A stretch of 64,000 nt of DNA. It comes from Pseudophaeomoniella oleicola. Lineage: Eukaryota; Ascomycota; Eurotiomycetes; Phaeomoniellales; Phaeomoniellaceae. The translations under genes were made by a program, and so were the position numbers. The stretch is from the NCBI GenBank assembly GCA_003868215.1, contig QWDQ01000027.1, positions 62,001-126,000 on the forward strand, read 5' to 3'. Shown here one piece after another: positions 25,301 to 35,009 of this stretch (its first letter is position 1; every line of letters starts with the position of its first letter). The notes beneath the pieces were generated by a model. The model did not search any database. It was not told where the DNA came from and saw nothing but the letters and a program-made list of their open reading frames with translations.

Positions 25301-26068
25301 ACGTATACGAACCCTCATATTTCACGCCTGCAGGCATGCTAATAACGGTGTTCTAGTTTGTTGCTATCGTCGAGAACCCTAGTGATCGGGAAGATTATGA
25401 CTTGAGTCAATCATTCTCTCAGGCAGCGCCGCTTCCTGTTTCTCCTGGGACCAACCCTAGCTTTCCCAATGGCATGGTTTTTCCATTCTGGGACACTATG
25501 CACGTTCTCGGTCCCGCGGGGGAGCCTCCTGGGCCATACCCGCTCTCCTATGCCAGCCAGCACGGTGTCTACTATCAGATCGACGGAAACTCGATTTCCT
25601 TCGAGTTCCTGTTGGTTGACGACGCGACATATGGGACCATCTTCCATTACATTCTGACATATGACAACGACGATGCTGGGCAATGGTACTCGTACTACTT
25701 CGAGCTGGACTACCAGGATGCCAATGCGCAGTATCTCCACAGCATCACCGTCGGAGCCCAAGGTTTCCCTGACGGCGTTATCGGTAAGTTTTCTCTCGAG
25801 CTATACTGAAGGTAGCTCAGATTGGTGTTTCGTTTCGTTTCGTAATTGAAGACCCGATACTGACACGTCATTGTTCTTCATCACAGGTCCCAACCCAGAA
25901 ACGGCTGTCTATGAAAACTACGTCCAAAATACGGAAGCAAGCCGCATATTGACGGCCGGAGCGATCGTTCAGCTCGACACCACAGGTAGTGGTGCAGTCG
26001 ACGTCAGTTCGTTCACACCTGGCGACATCAGCTACAGCTCGTGGCCTGGCAGCAGACCTCCTATGTAG
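22315..26068 (+). CDS. Large secreted WSC-domain, Ser-rich cell-wall/adhesin-like protein
   Basis: Six exons (22315..22619, 22676..23469, 23516..24213, 24264..25298, 25357..25783, 25887..26068) give 1146 residues. A signal peptide (MKWTGTALLASQLSGLVAG) is followed by a Ser/Gly linker and a globular block (QYLLSVNYGATTPQGGYYRR ... TFTNGQLVSS) resembling fungal DUF7908. Next is a WSC domain from about residue 322 (YMGCFLNTPAAPALVG, NYNCTSLNGETCGGQNAAQV). Then comes a Cys-containing domain (YCGTQDAYNDETVILNG, GPLCVGVTFAKQAAILNCYF) and a Ser-rich tandem-repeat stalk (about 645-742). After the stalk is a PAN-like Cys segment (DCINECEVYNAAFAVV, QTCVAVSW). The tail (FDIFGASDSTLWISSNGFVA) resembles beta-sandwich lectin-like tails of fungal surface proteins. 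There is no C-terminal membrane helix or clear GPI signal, so it is probably wall-bound or secreted. The role is inferred; the domain names other than WSC are tentative. Confidence 0.85.
24399..24690 (+). repeat. Coding minisatellite (Ser-rich stalk)
   Basis: Tandem 15- and 30-nt units encode SGSSSPSGSSS-type repeats inside exon 4 of the WSC/Ser-rich gene. Such arrays change length easily and set stalk length in fungal adhesins. The opposite strand reads as an artificial Glu/Pro repeat. Confidence 0.85.
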
Positions 26069-26895
26069 AGCGCCTCCCCGTAGATGGTCTCAAAAGGGGG
26101 GAAAGTCGATTGGCTTTCACAATGTTCCTGGTTAAAACGTTCGTTTTTGGGGCTTGTTCATTCTTTTTTTTCATGATCCATTTCTTCATTCTGCTTAACC
26201 TAGTCCAAAGAAACCGTTGACAAACTATTCCTTTTCGAATGGCAGAATGCATGGCATGTGATCCTTTGGGGGCATTCGAAGATCACGAAGAGGAGGAGGG
26301 GGCTTTTTAATTGGATCATGGTTGGGTTAGGAGGCAGGTAGTTAGTAGTTTAGTAGTAATTAGTAAAACAGAGTACTGTGTTTTTCTTTACTCATAACAG
26401 ATATTACCTCACTTGGGAAGAGAAATTTGTATTTTGCTTCTGTGGCTGCTACTACTACTGCTACTTCTACTGCTACTTCTACTAATATTTCCAACAAAGA
26501 TTATATCGACCATAATCCTCCTCATTTTAGTTATGACATCTCATGGGGCGGGGGGGGGAGCAAGAAGATTGCAAACATTTGAGCTTGAATTTATGGTAAC
26601 TTAAGGTAGTGAGAGGGGGAATTAAGAAATCAGCCTTGAGGGGATGAAGGGGAGGAAGGACTGGGGGGAAGAGGGGGGATTATACCGAGGGTCTGGTCTG
26701 GGTCAGGATGAGCGTTTCAAGGTAATTAAGGTAAAGAAGGTAATTCTACCTTATTCCTAGGGTACCTTAGGTACCTAAGGTAGGTAGGTAAGTAATCATT
26801 TTGTTGGATTTGTTAATGGCAGCATTCATGGCGACATGATTACTACATTCCTTTTTCCCCTTTGAAATGTTGTTGACCCTCCATTTCGCTATTGC

Positions 26896-26897
<2 letters not shown>

Positions 26898-26926
<29 letters not shown>
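26898..26926. repeat. (TGA)n microsatellite
   Basis: A perfect trinucleotide run of 29 nt in intergenic DNA. Confidence 0.95.
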
Positions 26927-28645
26927 CGAAATTCGCCGAGCAAAGGCCCAGAGAAGACGAAACATAAGCCAAGACAAGGAGGAGGAGGATAAATATTGTC
27001 TGCGGGGTGCCAAGTTAATCTTGATGGCGTTTTGTAATGATTGATCAATTATTGATTCCCGTCGTGAAGCCAAGTGTTTGGAATGAGGGTGCCTAAAGAG
27101 CAAAGAGGGCGTCACACACACAACAGGTTGGTATTACGTTATTTCATCGAATGATCATCATGTGTCTCCATCCGCGAAGAGCCGCGCGCCGAAGGGTAAG
27201 GAAGGATCAGGCGAGGGAAAAGGTCATGTTTGAGTGAAAAATAGACAAGGACTCGGTTGTAGACCGTTCGCTCATTCCATTCTATCTCATACATTCGACA
27301 GGCCGTCATCTCATCGAGTTCTTGTTATTTCCGCCTCTACATTGCTGATGCAGGGACCGTGCGGTGTTTACCCATCATAGTGCCATGAGTGAGTGAGTAA
27401 GTGAGTCAGCCAGCCATTCTGAAACCGGCAGCCGGTCTACTGCAGTCTCCAGTGTCCAGTGTCCAGTCCAAAAGCCGAGGACCCGAAAAGAAAGAGGGAC
27501 AGCGACGAGGTCCATTCAAAGTTGGGATTTTGACTTCACTGGGCCCTTGTTTATCTTTCATAGGCCTTGGCACTCTTATATCCGAGCGGCTGTCGGCTTG
27601 TGTCCAGCACCTGTTGGACGATCTGAGAGTCTCAGCGAGTCAACTGACTTCAGATGAATTTGCGGACAAGAGAGAGCCCAGAAAAGTGACATTTGTCGTG
27701 CTCCGGTAACTCATGATGACTCGAAATAACCGATGGCTTCTGTGTACTATGTAGTTTCTGAACAGGAGTGGAAGCTAAGGTACGGGAGAATACAGTAAGA
27801 CGACAAGCCTCGCCTTGCAGGTCAGTCGTAATTAGCGCATCAGATGAATGCTAAGGGCCAGCTAATCATGCTTGGCACTATGTCCGTCGATGCCGTCCAC
27901 AACCAACAATCACAGTCTGGATTAGTAAACCGATAGTCAGTCACACCGAAGGCAAAAGCCAGAGCAAGCGCAAAGAATAGTCTTGACCCGTGGTGGGTGG
28001 GAATAAGATTGAAGCACGTCCAGGATTACCTGATAAGCATCATGCATCCAGGTGCTCCACAGTACTGTCAGAGCATCGTCTGTAGGTTGGCACGCTTTGA
28101 CTGAGTACTACGTAACGGGGAGATGAGTCATTACTTGGAGTATGAAGATGAATGATGAGCTACTCTTTCGTACCGACGATGGGATGAAATAAGCATGCAG
28201 GAGTCTTAGTCCGAAATAAGATATCCTTCCCTATTTTAATTATTTACTGGGTTACGGCGGAGAGCGATATCGCTCATACAACTCATTCCGGCCTTTGCTC
28301 TCTCTTCCACGAACTCTTTTCATGTTTTCTTTTGTTGCCGAAGCAGCTTGGGTATATTTCTTACAATGAACGATTCATAACTCTGCCAGTTCGCTAGTCG
28401 GGGTTTATACCCAGGCTCAGTACAAAAGGGTGCAACCCAAGCATCAGCCAAGCCCAGATCTGCTGTTTATTCCCAACAGCAATTATCAGGCTTCAGAGTT
28501 AATCAGAAGCCACTGTGGCGTTGCGAGGGCGGCAACTACCCAATGATCGGGCAGCGGGCAACGGTAGTGAGAAAAAGATCTCTCACTACCAAATATGGTA
28601 TTATCACAGAAAGAAAGGCGTACTTGAGGAGCTCCATAATCATCT

Positions 28646-28728
28646 ACTACTACGTAGTACGTACAAGAAGGTCAGACAGATACGATGGTCGAGGGGTTCT
28701 ACGATGTAGCACTACTACGTAGTACGTA
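28646..28728. repeat. Pair of 18-nt direct repeats with palindromic core
   Basis: ACTACTACGTAGTACGTA occurs at 28646..28663 and again at 28711..28728, 65 nt apart. Each contains the self-complementary TACTACGTAGTA. Confidence 0.9.
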
Positions 28729-29207
28729 TGGCTGCTGGGTCCTAAGCAGTTCCACCCAGTTGGGATCTCTTACAGTTTCCCAAAGCGTGGCGGAAGACCG
28801 GCAACAGTTTTAGTCATTATCAATACCTGCCCTTGAGTGAGGGATGTGCCCTTATCATTAGCCCAGGCAGGTGATGGAGCAAGCGATGCTGGGGATTCGA
28901 TTAGAGATGTTAATTCATTTGGGTTTTGTGGCATTGGCCGAGTAAGGTATATTGATGTAGTCATATAGGGCCTGTACTACAGAAGGAATCGGCTTGATGT
29001 AATTATGTGCAGCCTTTTGGTTGGATCAAGGTACTTTTGGTGACTGGTCACTCTTCGGTTGGTTCAGTAATTAGGAGGGAGGGACAGAAGGGAGAGACAG
29101 AGAGGAAGAAGAAGAAACAAACAGGCAGGCAAGGCACCTGCAACCTTCAATGTGGAAAGCCCAAATTGACTTAAGGTTTTTAAGCTTACTGGAAGGATGC
29201 CTAAAAT

Positions 29208-29263
29208 ACCCTATTATCACCCTATTCTTACCCTATTCTTACCCTACCCTTACCCTATCCCTG
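29208..29263. repeat. CCCTATTCTTA-type minisatellite
   Basis: Imperfect units of CCCTAttctta/ACCCTA are repeated about five times. They resemble, but are not, the fungal telomere unit (CCCTAA). Confidence 0.8.
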
Positions 29264-29621
29264 TACTGTATCCTTGTGGCATCCTTACTGCCAAGTCACT
29301 AACGTCTCTTAGCATCTTCTTAACCAATCTACTGGACCATAGTAACTCTACTGTCATGGCCCTGTTCGTTCTTTTGTCGGTCTTCCTCGGTAAAGGCGGA
29401 GGGGGACATTCCTTTCACTCATTCTCTCATTGTATCAACATGTATGTAACCTGGCGCCGTAGTCATCGTACCTAAAGAAAGAAAAAGGCATCATGATACC
29501 TGTAAGAGAGTAGGGAAGAGGTAGTGCCTTACCTAAGGGCTAAAACTTAGTGGCAGCCCATCTCCCATCCTCCATCGGATCGCAACTCACGGTACTACGT
29601 AGTATCTGTACAGTACCAATG

Positions 29622-30862
29622 CTCGCTAAAACCTTAAATTGGTTAAACAGTCAGAGAGTTTAGCAGCCGCTTTCCTTTATTTCACTTAAACTTCCTTCCC
29701 TTTCCTTCTACTACTTACCTTTTACCTACTCTACTTTACCTACCTTACTTTGTATTACCGTACCTACCACTACGTTACCTTAACTTTGTACCGACTGTTC
29801 CTCGGTCGCAAACTCTCCATCGCATCCCATCACATCAGCTTTCTCATCATACTTCGTGACTGAGGAATCCCTCTACTGCTTGGTCCCATCACCAATCTCG
29901 ATAGGACCTCCTGTTTGATTCTCAGTTGTTCTTCTTCTAATCTGTTCACATCACTGTGCGATTATTCCAACAATTATCAACTACCACGAGAAGATCAACC
30001 CGTCGTCCTCTTAAAAGGCGAATTGGATCATCGCCTTAGCGTGATATTGCCGAGTACTTCCAGAATTCTCGATCATCATCGCGACCACCAAATTGGCAAG
30101 AAGAGACATCCTCTCGGTCTTTCAAGATCGCGTCTGATTGGTACCGTTCATCTACTCTCGAACACCTCCTCTCCCTCGGTGTAACGTTGCCTTCACTTGA
30201 GCAAACATTGCCTGTCAGAAGTCCTGAGACAGACGGGAAGCAACCAGTGGCCAGTGAATTTCCAAATTCTCCATTGTGGTGGTCAACGTTCGCTTCTCTG
30301 GATCTTATACACGAACGTCATCTCCGCGTCCCGGTCTATCTTGTTAGACCCTCCATTTGCGACGCTTTGGAGTCGTGTACGAGGCATCAATATTCGTCGT
30401 GCTCTATTGTGCAAATCAACAAGCTTACTATCAACCATATTTTGATTGACTTTGTACGTTCTGCATAAATTGCATATTACGGCGACGGGTCTACAGCACC
30501 ACCGTAAGAATATCTAAAAAGTGAGTATTTGGCTGCCTGTTAAAATATTTCCTTCTTTTTTGGTCGTCTGAGGTGATAGACCAATCGGCAACCCATCTTC
30601 GTCTCTTACCCACTCCCCACCTCCTCAATCTTTGCATCACTTCACTTTGAATTACTGTTCAAGCAGTTCGTCTTGTGCCTTTACTGGCATATGTGCCCCT
30701 CATAATGCAGCAAGCATGCTAAGTGGAAAGAGAGCGCTGACGTGACGGGGCAGTAGTAAGCAGATACGACTTGGGTAGATTACCCCAATCCGCCATACAA
30801 TAGTGCGAAAGTCCTTCCTATCAGCTCGAGCTTCGCCACCGTTGCTCGGCTTTATCGGCATC
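29622..30862 (+). promoter_or_regulatory. Long ATG-free 5' leader of pac2 with a leader intron
   Basis: From 29622 to 30690 the + strand contains no ATG at all, against 24 CAT triplets. About 17 ATGs would be expected by chance in equal-base DNA. The only later ATGs before the start codon (30691, 30705, 30716) lie inside a probable intron that opens with a consensus GTGAGT donor at 30521 and ends at CAG 30753 or 30763. The spliced leader would then be entirely free of upstream ATGs. This indicates a real 5' leader of up to about 1 kb. Confidence 0.6.
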
Positions 30863-32251
30863 ATGGAGACATATAACGGTATCGTACGGACACCTGCCGA
30901 CGCAATCATTTTGTTCGAGGCCTGTCGACTAGGTCTTTTGCCACGCGTTCAACGGAGGCTATCAGAAAAGGAAAGGCAGTCAATTCGTTCGGGCTCGGTA
31001 TTTGTGTGGGATGAGCGAGAAGCGGGTATGCGACGATGGACTGACGGCAAAAGCTGGAGTGCTAGCCGTGTCTCTGGCAGCTTTCTGACCTACAGGGAGA
31101 TGGAAGGAAAGCGAGGAGGCAACGGTTTTGGGTCGTCTTTGGCGAGAAATGACAAGACTCCCGAAAGTGGTCGAAATAGCACGGAAGACGGTGGAGATGC
31201 GGAGGAAGGTCCAGATGGCTACAGGTATAAGCCAGATGGGTTAATGAAACAGTCTTTCAGTATTACAACATCGACCGGCCAGCATCTGCATCTCATCAGC
31301 TACTTTTCCCGAGCGAATCCCACCGGTCCAGGACTACAACAGCCGTCTATAGACCCAAACTTGCGACACATTCGACCACAAAAAGGCATGTATCCGGAAT
31401 CCACTGTCAACGATCAGAGTGTCCCACCTGTGACACGATCTCCGATGGTTGGTGCGCCAACATACACGGCATCACCCCCAGCGTACCCCCGCCCTGCTGC
31501 GACGCACCCACACAGCTATTTGCCACCTGGCTATCATCCTTACATTTATCCTCCAAGTCCTATGGGCACGCCTCCTAATGGATACCCGATGCATTACGGA
31601 CCTCCGGGGATTCCCCAAGGAGTGCCGCCCCATATGTCATATGCACCACCTCTCCAAGGTCATCCTCCTCCTCATATGGCGCCACCTCATTACATGCCAG
31701 CATATCCTCCTGGAATGCCCGCCGTAGCTCATGGTCAAGCGGTTTCTCCGACAGGGCCACCTAGCTATCCACCTCCAGCACAATACCATGGTATTCCAAT
31801 GGGCCCTCCTCCACAGGAGACTCGGTCACCCCAGACCGCTCCAATGGCCAACCTGCAGATCGATCCGCGCTTGATGGGTGGACCAGCTAACTCGGAGTCA
31901 ACGCCACGGTCGCCACATCAAGGCGCTCCTCAGACATCGGCACCACAGACAGACTACCAAGATCATCCAGCAGAACAGTTTAATCCACCGACTTCCGCGA
32001 GCGAGGTTCCAAGCATAGGCGCTCTCATGAACGGAGCTTCTGCCGCTGCGGCTGCAGCTGCTGCAATAGCGCAGTCAGAAACGAGCGATGGTCAACAGTC
32101 GAATCAGGATGCAACATCCGATGATCGTCGATCGGCATCTAGGAGCCCTGGAGGGACCAAGAAAGGACCGAAAGATATACCAAGCGAAAAGCTTGGCTTC
32201 GGAGAGGACATGAGAGTATTGAGACAACTGGACAAGGTTTTCACTGCGTGA
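30863..32251 (+). CDS. pac2: Gti1/Pac2 (WOPR) family transcription regulator
   Basis: This belongs to the WOPR DNA-binding family (Pac2/Gti1/Wor1/Ryp1) that controls morphogenesis and development in fungi. It is a single exon of 462 residues from ATG 30863. The N-terminal WOPR box reads METYNGIVRTPADAIILFEA, then RLGLLPRVQRRLSEKERQ, SGSVFVWDEREAGMRRWTDG and KSWSASRVSGSFLTYREME. The second half, after a Ser/Gly/Asp-rich insert, reads YKPDGLMKQSFSITTS and QHLHLISYFSRAN. The remainder (about 180-462) is Pro/Tyr/Gln-rich and disordered, with a short poly-Ala stretch near 420, as in other activator tails. The opening METYNG...VRTPADAI is Pac2-like, unlike the ALNPT...DAL opening of Wor1/Ryp1. The true start is later than the longest open frame, which begins with a non-ATG codon at 30803. 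Confidence 0.92.
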   Translation: METYNGIVRTPADAIILFEACRLGLLPRVQRRLSEKERQSIRSGSVFVWDEREAGMRRWTDGKSWSASRVSGSFLTYREMEGKRGGNGFGSSLARNDKTPESGRNSTEDGGDAEEGPDGYRYKPDGLMKQSFSITTSTGQHLHLISYFSRANPTGPGLQQPSIDPNLRHIRPQKGMYPESTVNDQSVPPVTRSPMVGAPTYTASPPAYPRPAATHPHSYLPPGYHPYIYPPSPMGTPPNGYPMHYGPPGIPQGVPPHMSYAPPLQGHPPPHMAPPHYMPAYPPGMPAVAHGQAVSPTGPPSYPPPAQYHGIPMGPPPQETRSPQTAPMANLQIDPRLMGGPANSESTPRSPHQGAPQTSAPQTDYQDHPAEQFNPPTSASEVPSIGALMNGASAAAAAAAAIAQSETSDGQQSNQDATSDDRRSASRSPGGTKKGPKDIPSEKLGFGEDMRVLRQLDKVFTA

Positions 32252-33257
32252 GGGCCCCTTGGGTTTCTGCTCTGATACCTACTACCTTCGCGAATCTTCC
32301 CTTTCTGTTGATTGGATTTATCAGTGTTTTACACGACTCGTGCTTGGAGAATGCGGCGGCTGCTTTTGTTTTTCTTCTCCCAACCAGGGCGGTTTGGGAT
32401 AAGGGATCTGGGGCACTATCGGATGATGTTAAGTCTATGTGGGAATGGACTATGGGGGGTGTCACTGTCTTCCATTCGGGTCGAATGTCGGATTCGCTGT
32501 TTAGGCGGGTGTATGAATTGTATGACTCAAGTTTCTCTGTGTTTCTGGCAAGGTAGCATGCCTTGTCACGATGTTTTCACCTGCATTTTACCGAAATCAG
32601 ATTCCATGGCTGTCCATAAGGCGCATGATTGTTCAGAGTATGAAATTGTATCTAAAGTACCATCCAAATGGGCATATGATAATAGTAAAGACCATCTCAA
32701 TATTGATGCGTCTAACATTCCCAGTGCGTCTTGTTATTTCGAAGATGCGACATGATGAGGAAATCCCGACTCCCCGATAATGTACAGTCGGTAGTACACA
32801 TGAGTCCCGCGTATACGGCCGATCTCTTCAATGGGATTCTGACGTCGAGATTCTCTTCTCTTCACTCGCTCTGTGGATTCATTGTGATCTGGCAATGGAG
32901 TCTTCTTCTTCTCTGTTTTCATACCCTTCTTTTCTTGCGGTGTTTCTGGATCAGTGGTGATATCGGACACGCCTTCATCTACTTCTGGGCAGGTTACAGT
33001 ACCCATATATTATGCTGTGAGATCGGCTCTCGTTCCGATTAAATATAATTCCCAATCTCTTGATCCATACCACCTCGTGGACACCCTCAACGGAGCATGA
33101 GTTAGGTAACCAAAGAATGGTCATCTAACGACCAGTCAACGCGTTGGAGGTGTCGCCGACTCAGCATATTGGACCATTAACACATACGACAGGGTATTCC
33201 TTCTAGAAGAAAGGCAATGAAAGTCCAGATGGGAAAGAACCCCGCGGAACATATCGG
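32252..33257. other. Intergenic between pac2 and the DUF2434 gene
   Basis: Probably the pac2 3' UTR plus the next promoter. A minus-strand ATG frame of 90 codons (32734..33006) encodes a Lys/Glu-rich peptide without recognised features; I do not call it a gene. Confidence 0.45.
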
Positions 33258-34948
33258 ATGATGCTCTCTCTACGGGACATACTTGCATTCCCCTCTGGTG
33301 ACAACAACACGGATACTTTGATCAATAATGGGCATTTCAATCGGACGACGCTCAATCTCTTCAACTACACCCTCTATAGCAACCGGACACTGTCCAATAA
33401 CTCTCGCTGCTATCTGATCCTCGACCAGTACCGTCCAATTCTCCTTTCAAATGGCACCTTCATCAACGGAACATCCTGCTATTCACCAATCAACCCGATC
33501 GAGCAACGGGCCATCCTCGGCATCGCAATCGGGACTCTCTTCGCCCTGACGTTGATCTTAACCCTGACGAATCTGCGTAAACATGGGAGAAGATTTCTGC
33601 CCAAGGAGAAGCGATGGCGGACGGTGGGAAGACGCTGGCAATGGTATTGGATGCTTTTCATCGCAACATGCGGCTTGATCAGCTGCTTTATGGCCGTGGA
33701 CGTGGATAGAGAGTATCTTCCTGATACGGCGATAATATTGCAAGGGTTCTTTGGGTATCTGATGGTGTCAGGTGTATTGGCCAGTGTGTGGGAAGCAGTA
33801 AGACATTGGTAAGTGCCTGCCTGGTCCTCCTCGGGAGCCAGGAGAGATATACGTCAAGATGTTAACCGGAGAAAACCAGGGGTTCATGGCAACAACGCCA
33901 GATAATCGACTCTGAGCCTTACGGTATCCCAGAGGACCTTCGCCGAGATCGCGTTGAATTCTACCTTCCGCTGCTTTTCTATCTATTCGCTTTCCTCGAC
34001 TTTTTCATGGTGATACCTCGCTCTTGGACGCAGATACAGAAGCAACGGTCCCCAGATCAAACCCAATCCATTGCCGAGCCTGCCGCCACAGACACTCGCT
34101 TCAAGGCGGGTTCGATATTCGCCATCGTAGCCTGGCTCCTAATCTGCTACGATTTGCGGCACAACATGAAACATTACGGTTCAAGTCCGTCGCTGTCACC
34201 TGCAAGGATCCTGACCCGCATTCCCATCAAGCTCATCTTCTCAATCATCCTCTTAGCAATCACCCTCGCCTACCTCACCGCCTCCAGTTTCCGCTTTTCC
34301 ATCTCCCTCCTCAACCTGTCCGCTCCCGCATCCTACATATACGGCTTCCTGTACGCCCCACCCCTACTCATCCTCCTGATCTTCAACCTCTCCGGCTACG
34401 CCGAACCCAACGAAGACAAATCCCTGATCGCACAACGAACGTCGCGAGACCGCATCGCAGATCGAGAACTCGGCATCACGAAACGGCCGCCGAATTGGTG
34501 GACAAGAACCCACGCAGCAGGCCGTAGTAGCGACGGCGACGGTGACGGCGACGGCCACAACAACAACAACAACAACAACACGATCCAGATGCTGAGGGAC
34601 ATGACCGCAGAAATCGGTGGGGGTTCGGCGACGACGACACGTCTTCGAGATGGGATCGAAATGCAAGATATGACGCCGCCAGTCCCTGCTGCAGCCGCTG
34701 CGAGTAATGATAGCAACTACGACCCTCATGATTTTCAAGCAGACGCGAAGAATCCATTCTCAGATGACAACGCTAGTACTCTTACGAGCGGTGTATCTGA
34801 GACTGCTGGATCAGGATCAGGACCAGGATCAGGTTCAGGGTCAAGGTCTGGTGCATCGAACGACGATCAAGAAGATCAACCATCACAACGACAACGACCT
34901 CAAAGACAGCGACAACAGCAAGTCGTGAGAAGCATGTTAGATATATAA
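33258..34948 (+). CDS. DUF2434-type multi-pass membrane protein
   Basis: An uncharacterised fungal integral membrane protein. One intron (33809..33879) splits a Trp codon (EAVRHW / GSWQQRQ) and gives 539 residues. The N-terminal 80 residues carry seven N-glycosylation sequons (for example FNRTT, LFNYT, YSNRT, SNNSR, FINGT), so this end is probably outside the cell or luminal. About seven membrane helices follow (such as AILGIAIGTLFALTLILTL, WMLFIATCGLISCFMAV, LPLLFYLFAFLDFFMV, LIFSIILLAITLAYLTA). The loop GFLYAPPLLILLIFNLSGYA and EPNEDKSLIAQR are the parts I associate with DUF2434. The cytoplasmic tail is low complexity, with CAA-repeat-encoded Asn and Gly/Ser runs. Its stop is only 61 nt from the stop of the convergent ABC gene, so the transcripts very likely overlap. 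The function is unknown. Confidence 0.85.
34557..34580 (+). repeat. (CAA)n coding microsatellite
   Basis: An uninterrupted ACA/CAA run encodes consecutive Asn residues in the tail of the DUF2434-type protein. Confidence 0.9.
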
Positions 34949-35009
34949 CACTTAGTACTCTCTTATACGATACCACTATGAAAATCTAAAAACTTCGCTT
35001 GTCCCATCT

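Larger units (their letters stand above)
26069..29621. other. Gene-poor tract of about 3.5 kb
   Basis: No recognisable gene on either strand. It contains CTA/CTG-type runs (about 26444..26485), a G run near 26548, a TGA microsatellite, CCTAGGTA/GGTACC motifs (26760..26793), exact TACTACGTAGTA copies at 28648, 28713 and 29593, and a CCCTATTCTTA minisatellite. A 102-codon frame at 27401..27709 starts with GTG and has no family features. The tract may hold distal promoter elements of pac2 or non-coding RNA that cannot be seen from sequence. Confidence 0.5.

Noticed and set aside
27401-27709. Plus-strand frame of 102 codons
   Set aside because: It begins with GTG, has no family features and lies in a gene-poor tract.
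29208-29263. Interstitial telomere repeat
   Set aside because: The units are CCCTATTCTTA/ACCCTA rather than CCCTAA and are imperfect, so it is scored as a minisatellite.
32734-33006. Minus-strand ATG frame of 90 codons, Lys/Glu-rich
   Set aside because: Composition alone is not evidence of a gene; no domain, signal peptide or splice context supports it. A small orphan gene cannot be excluded.
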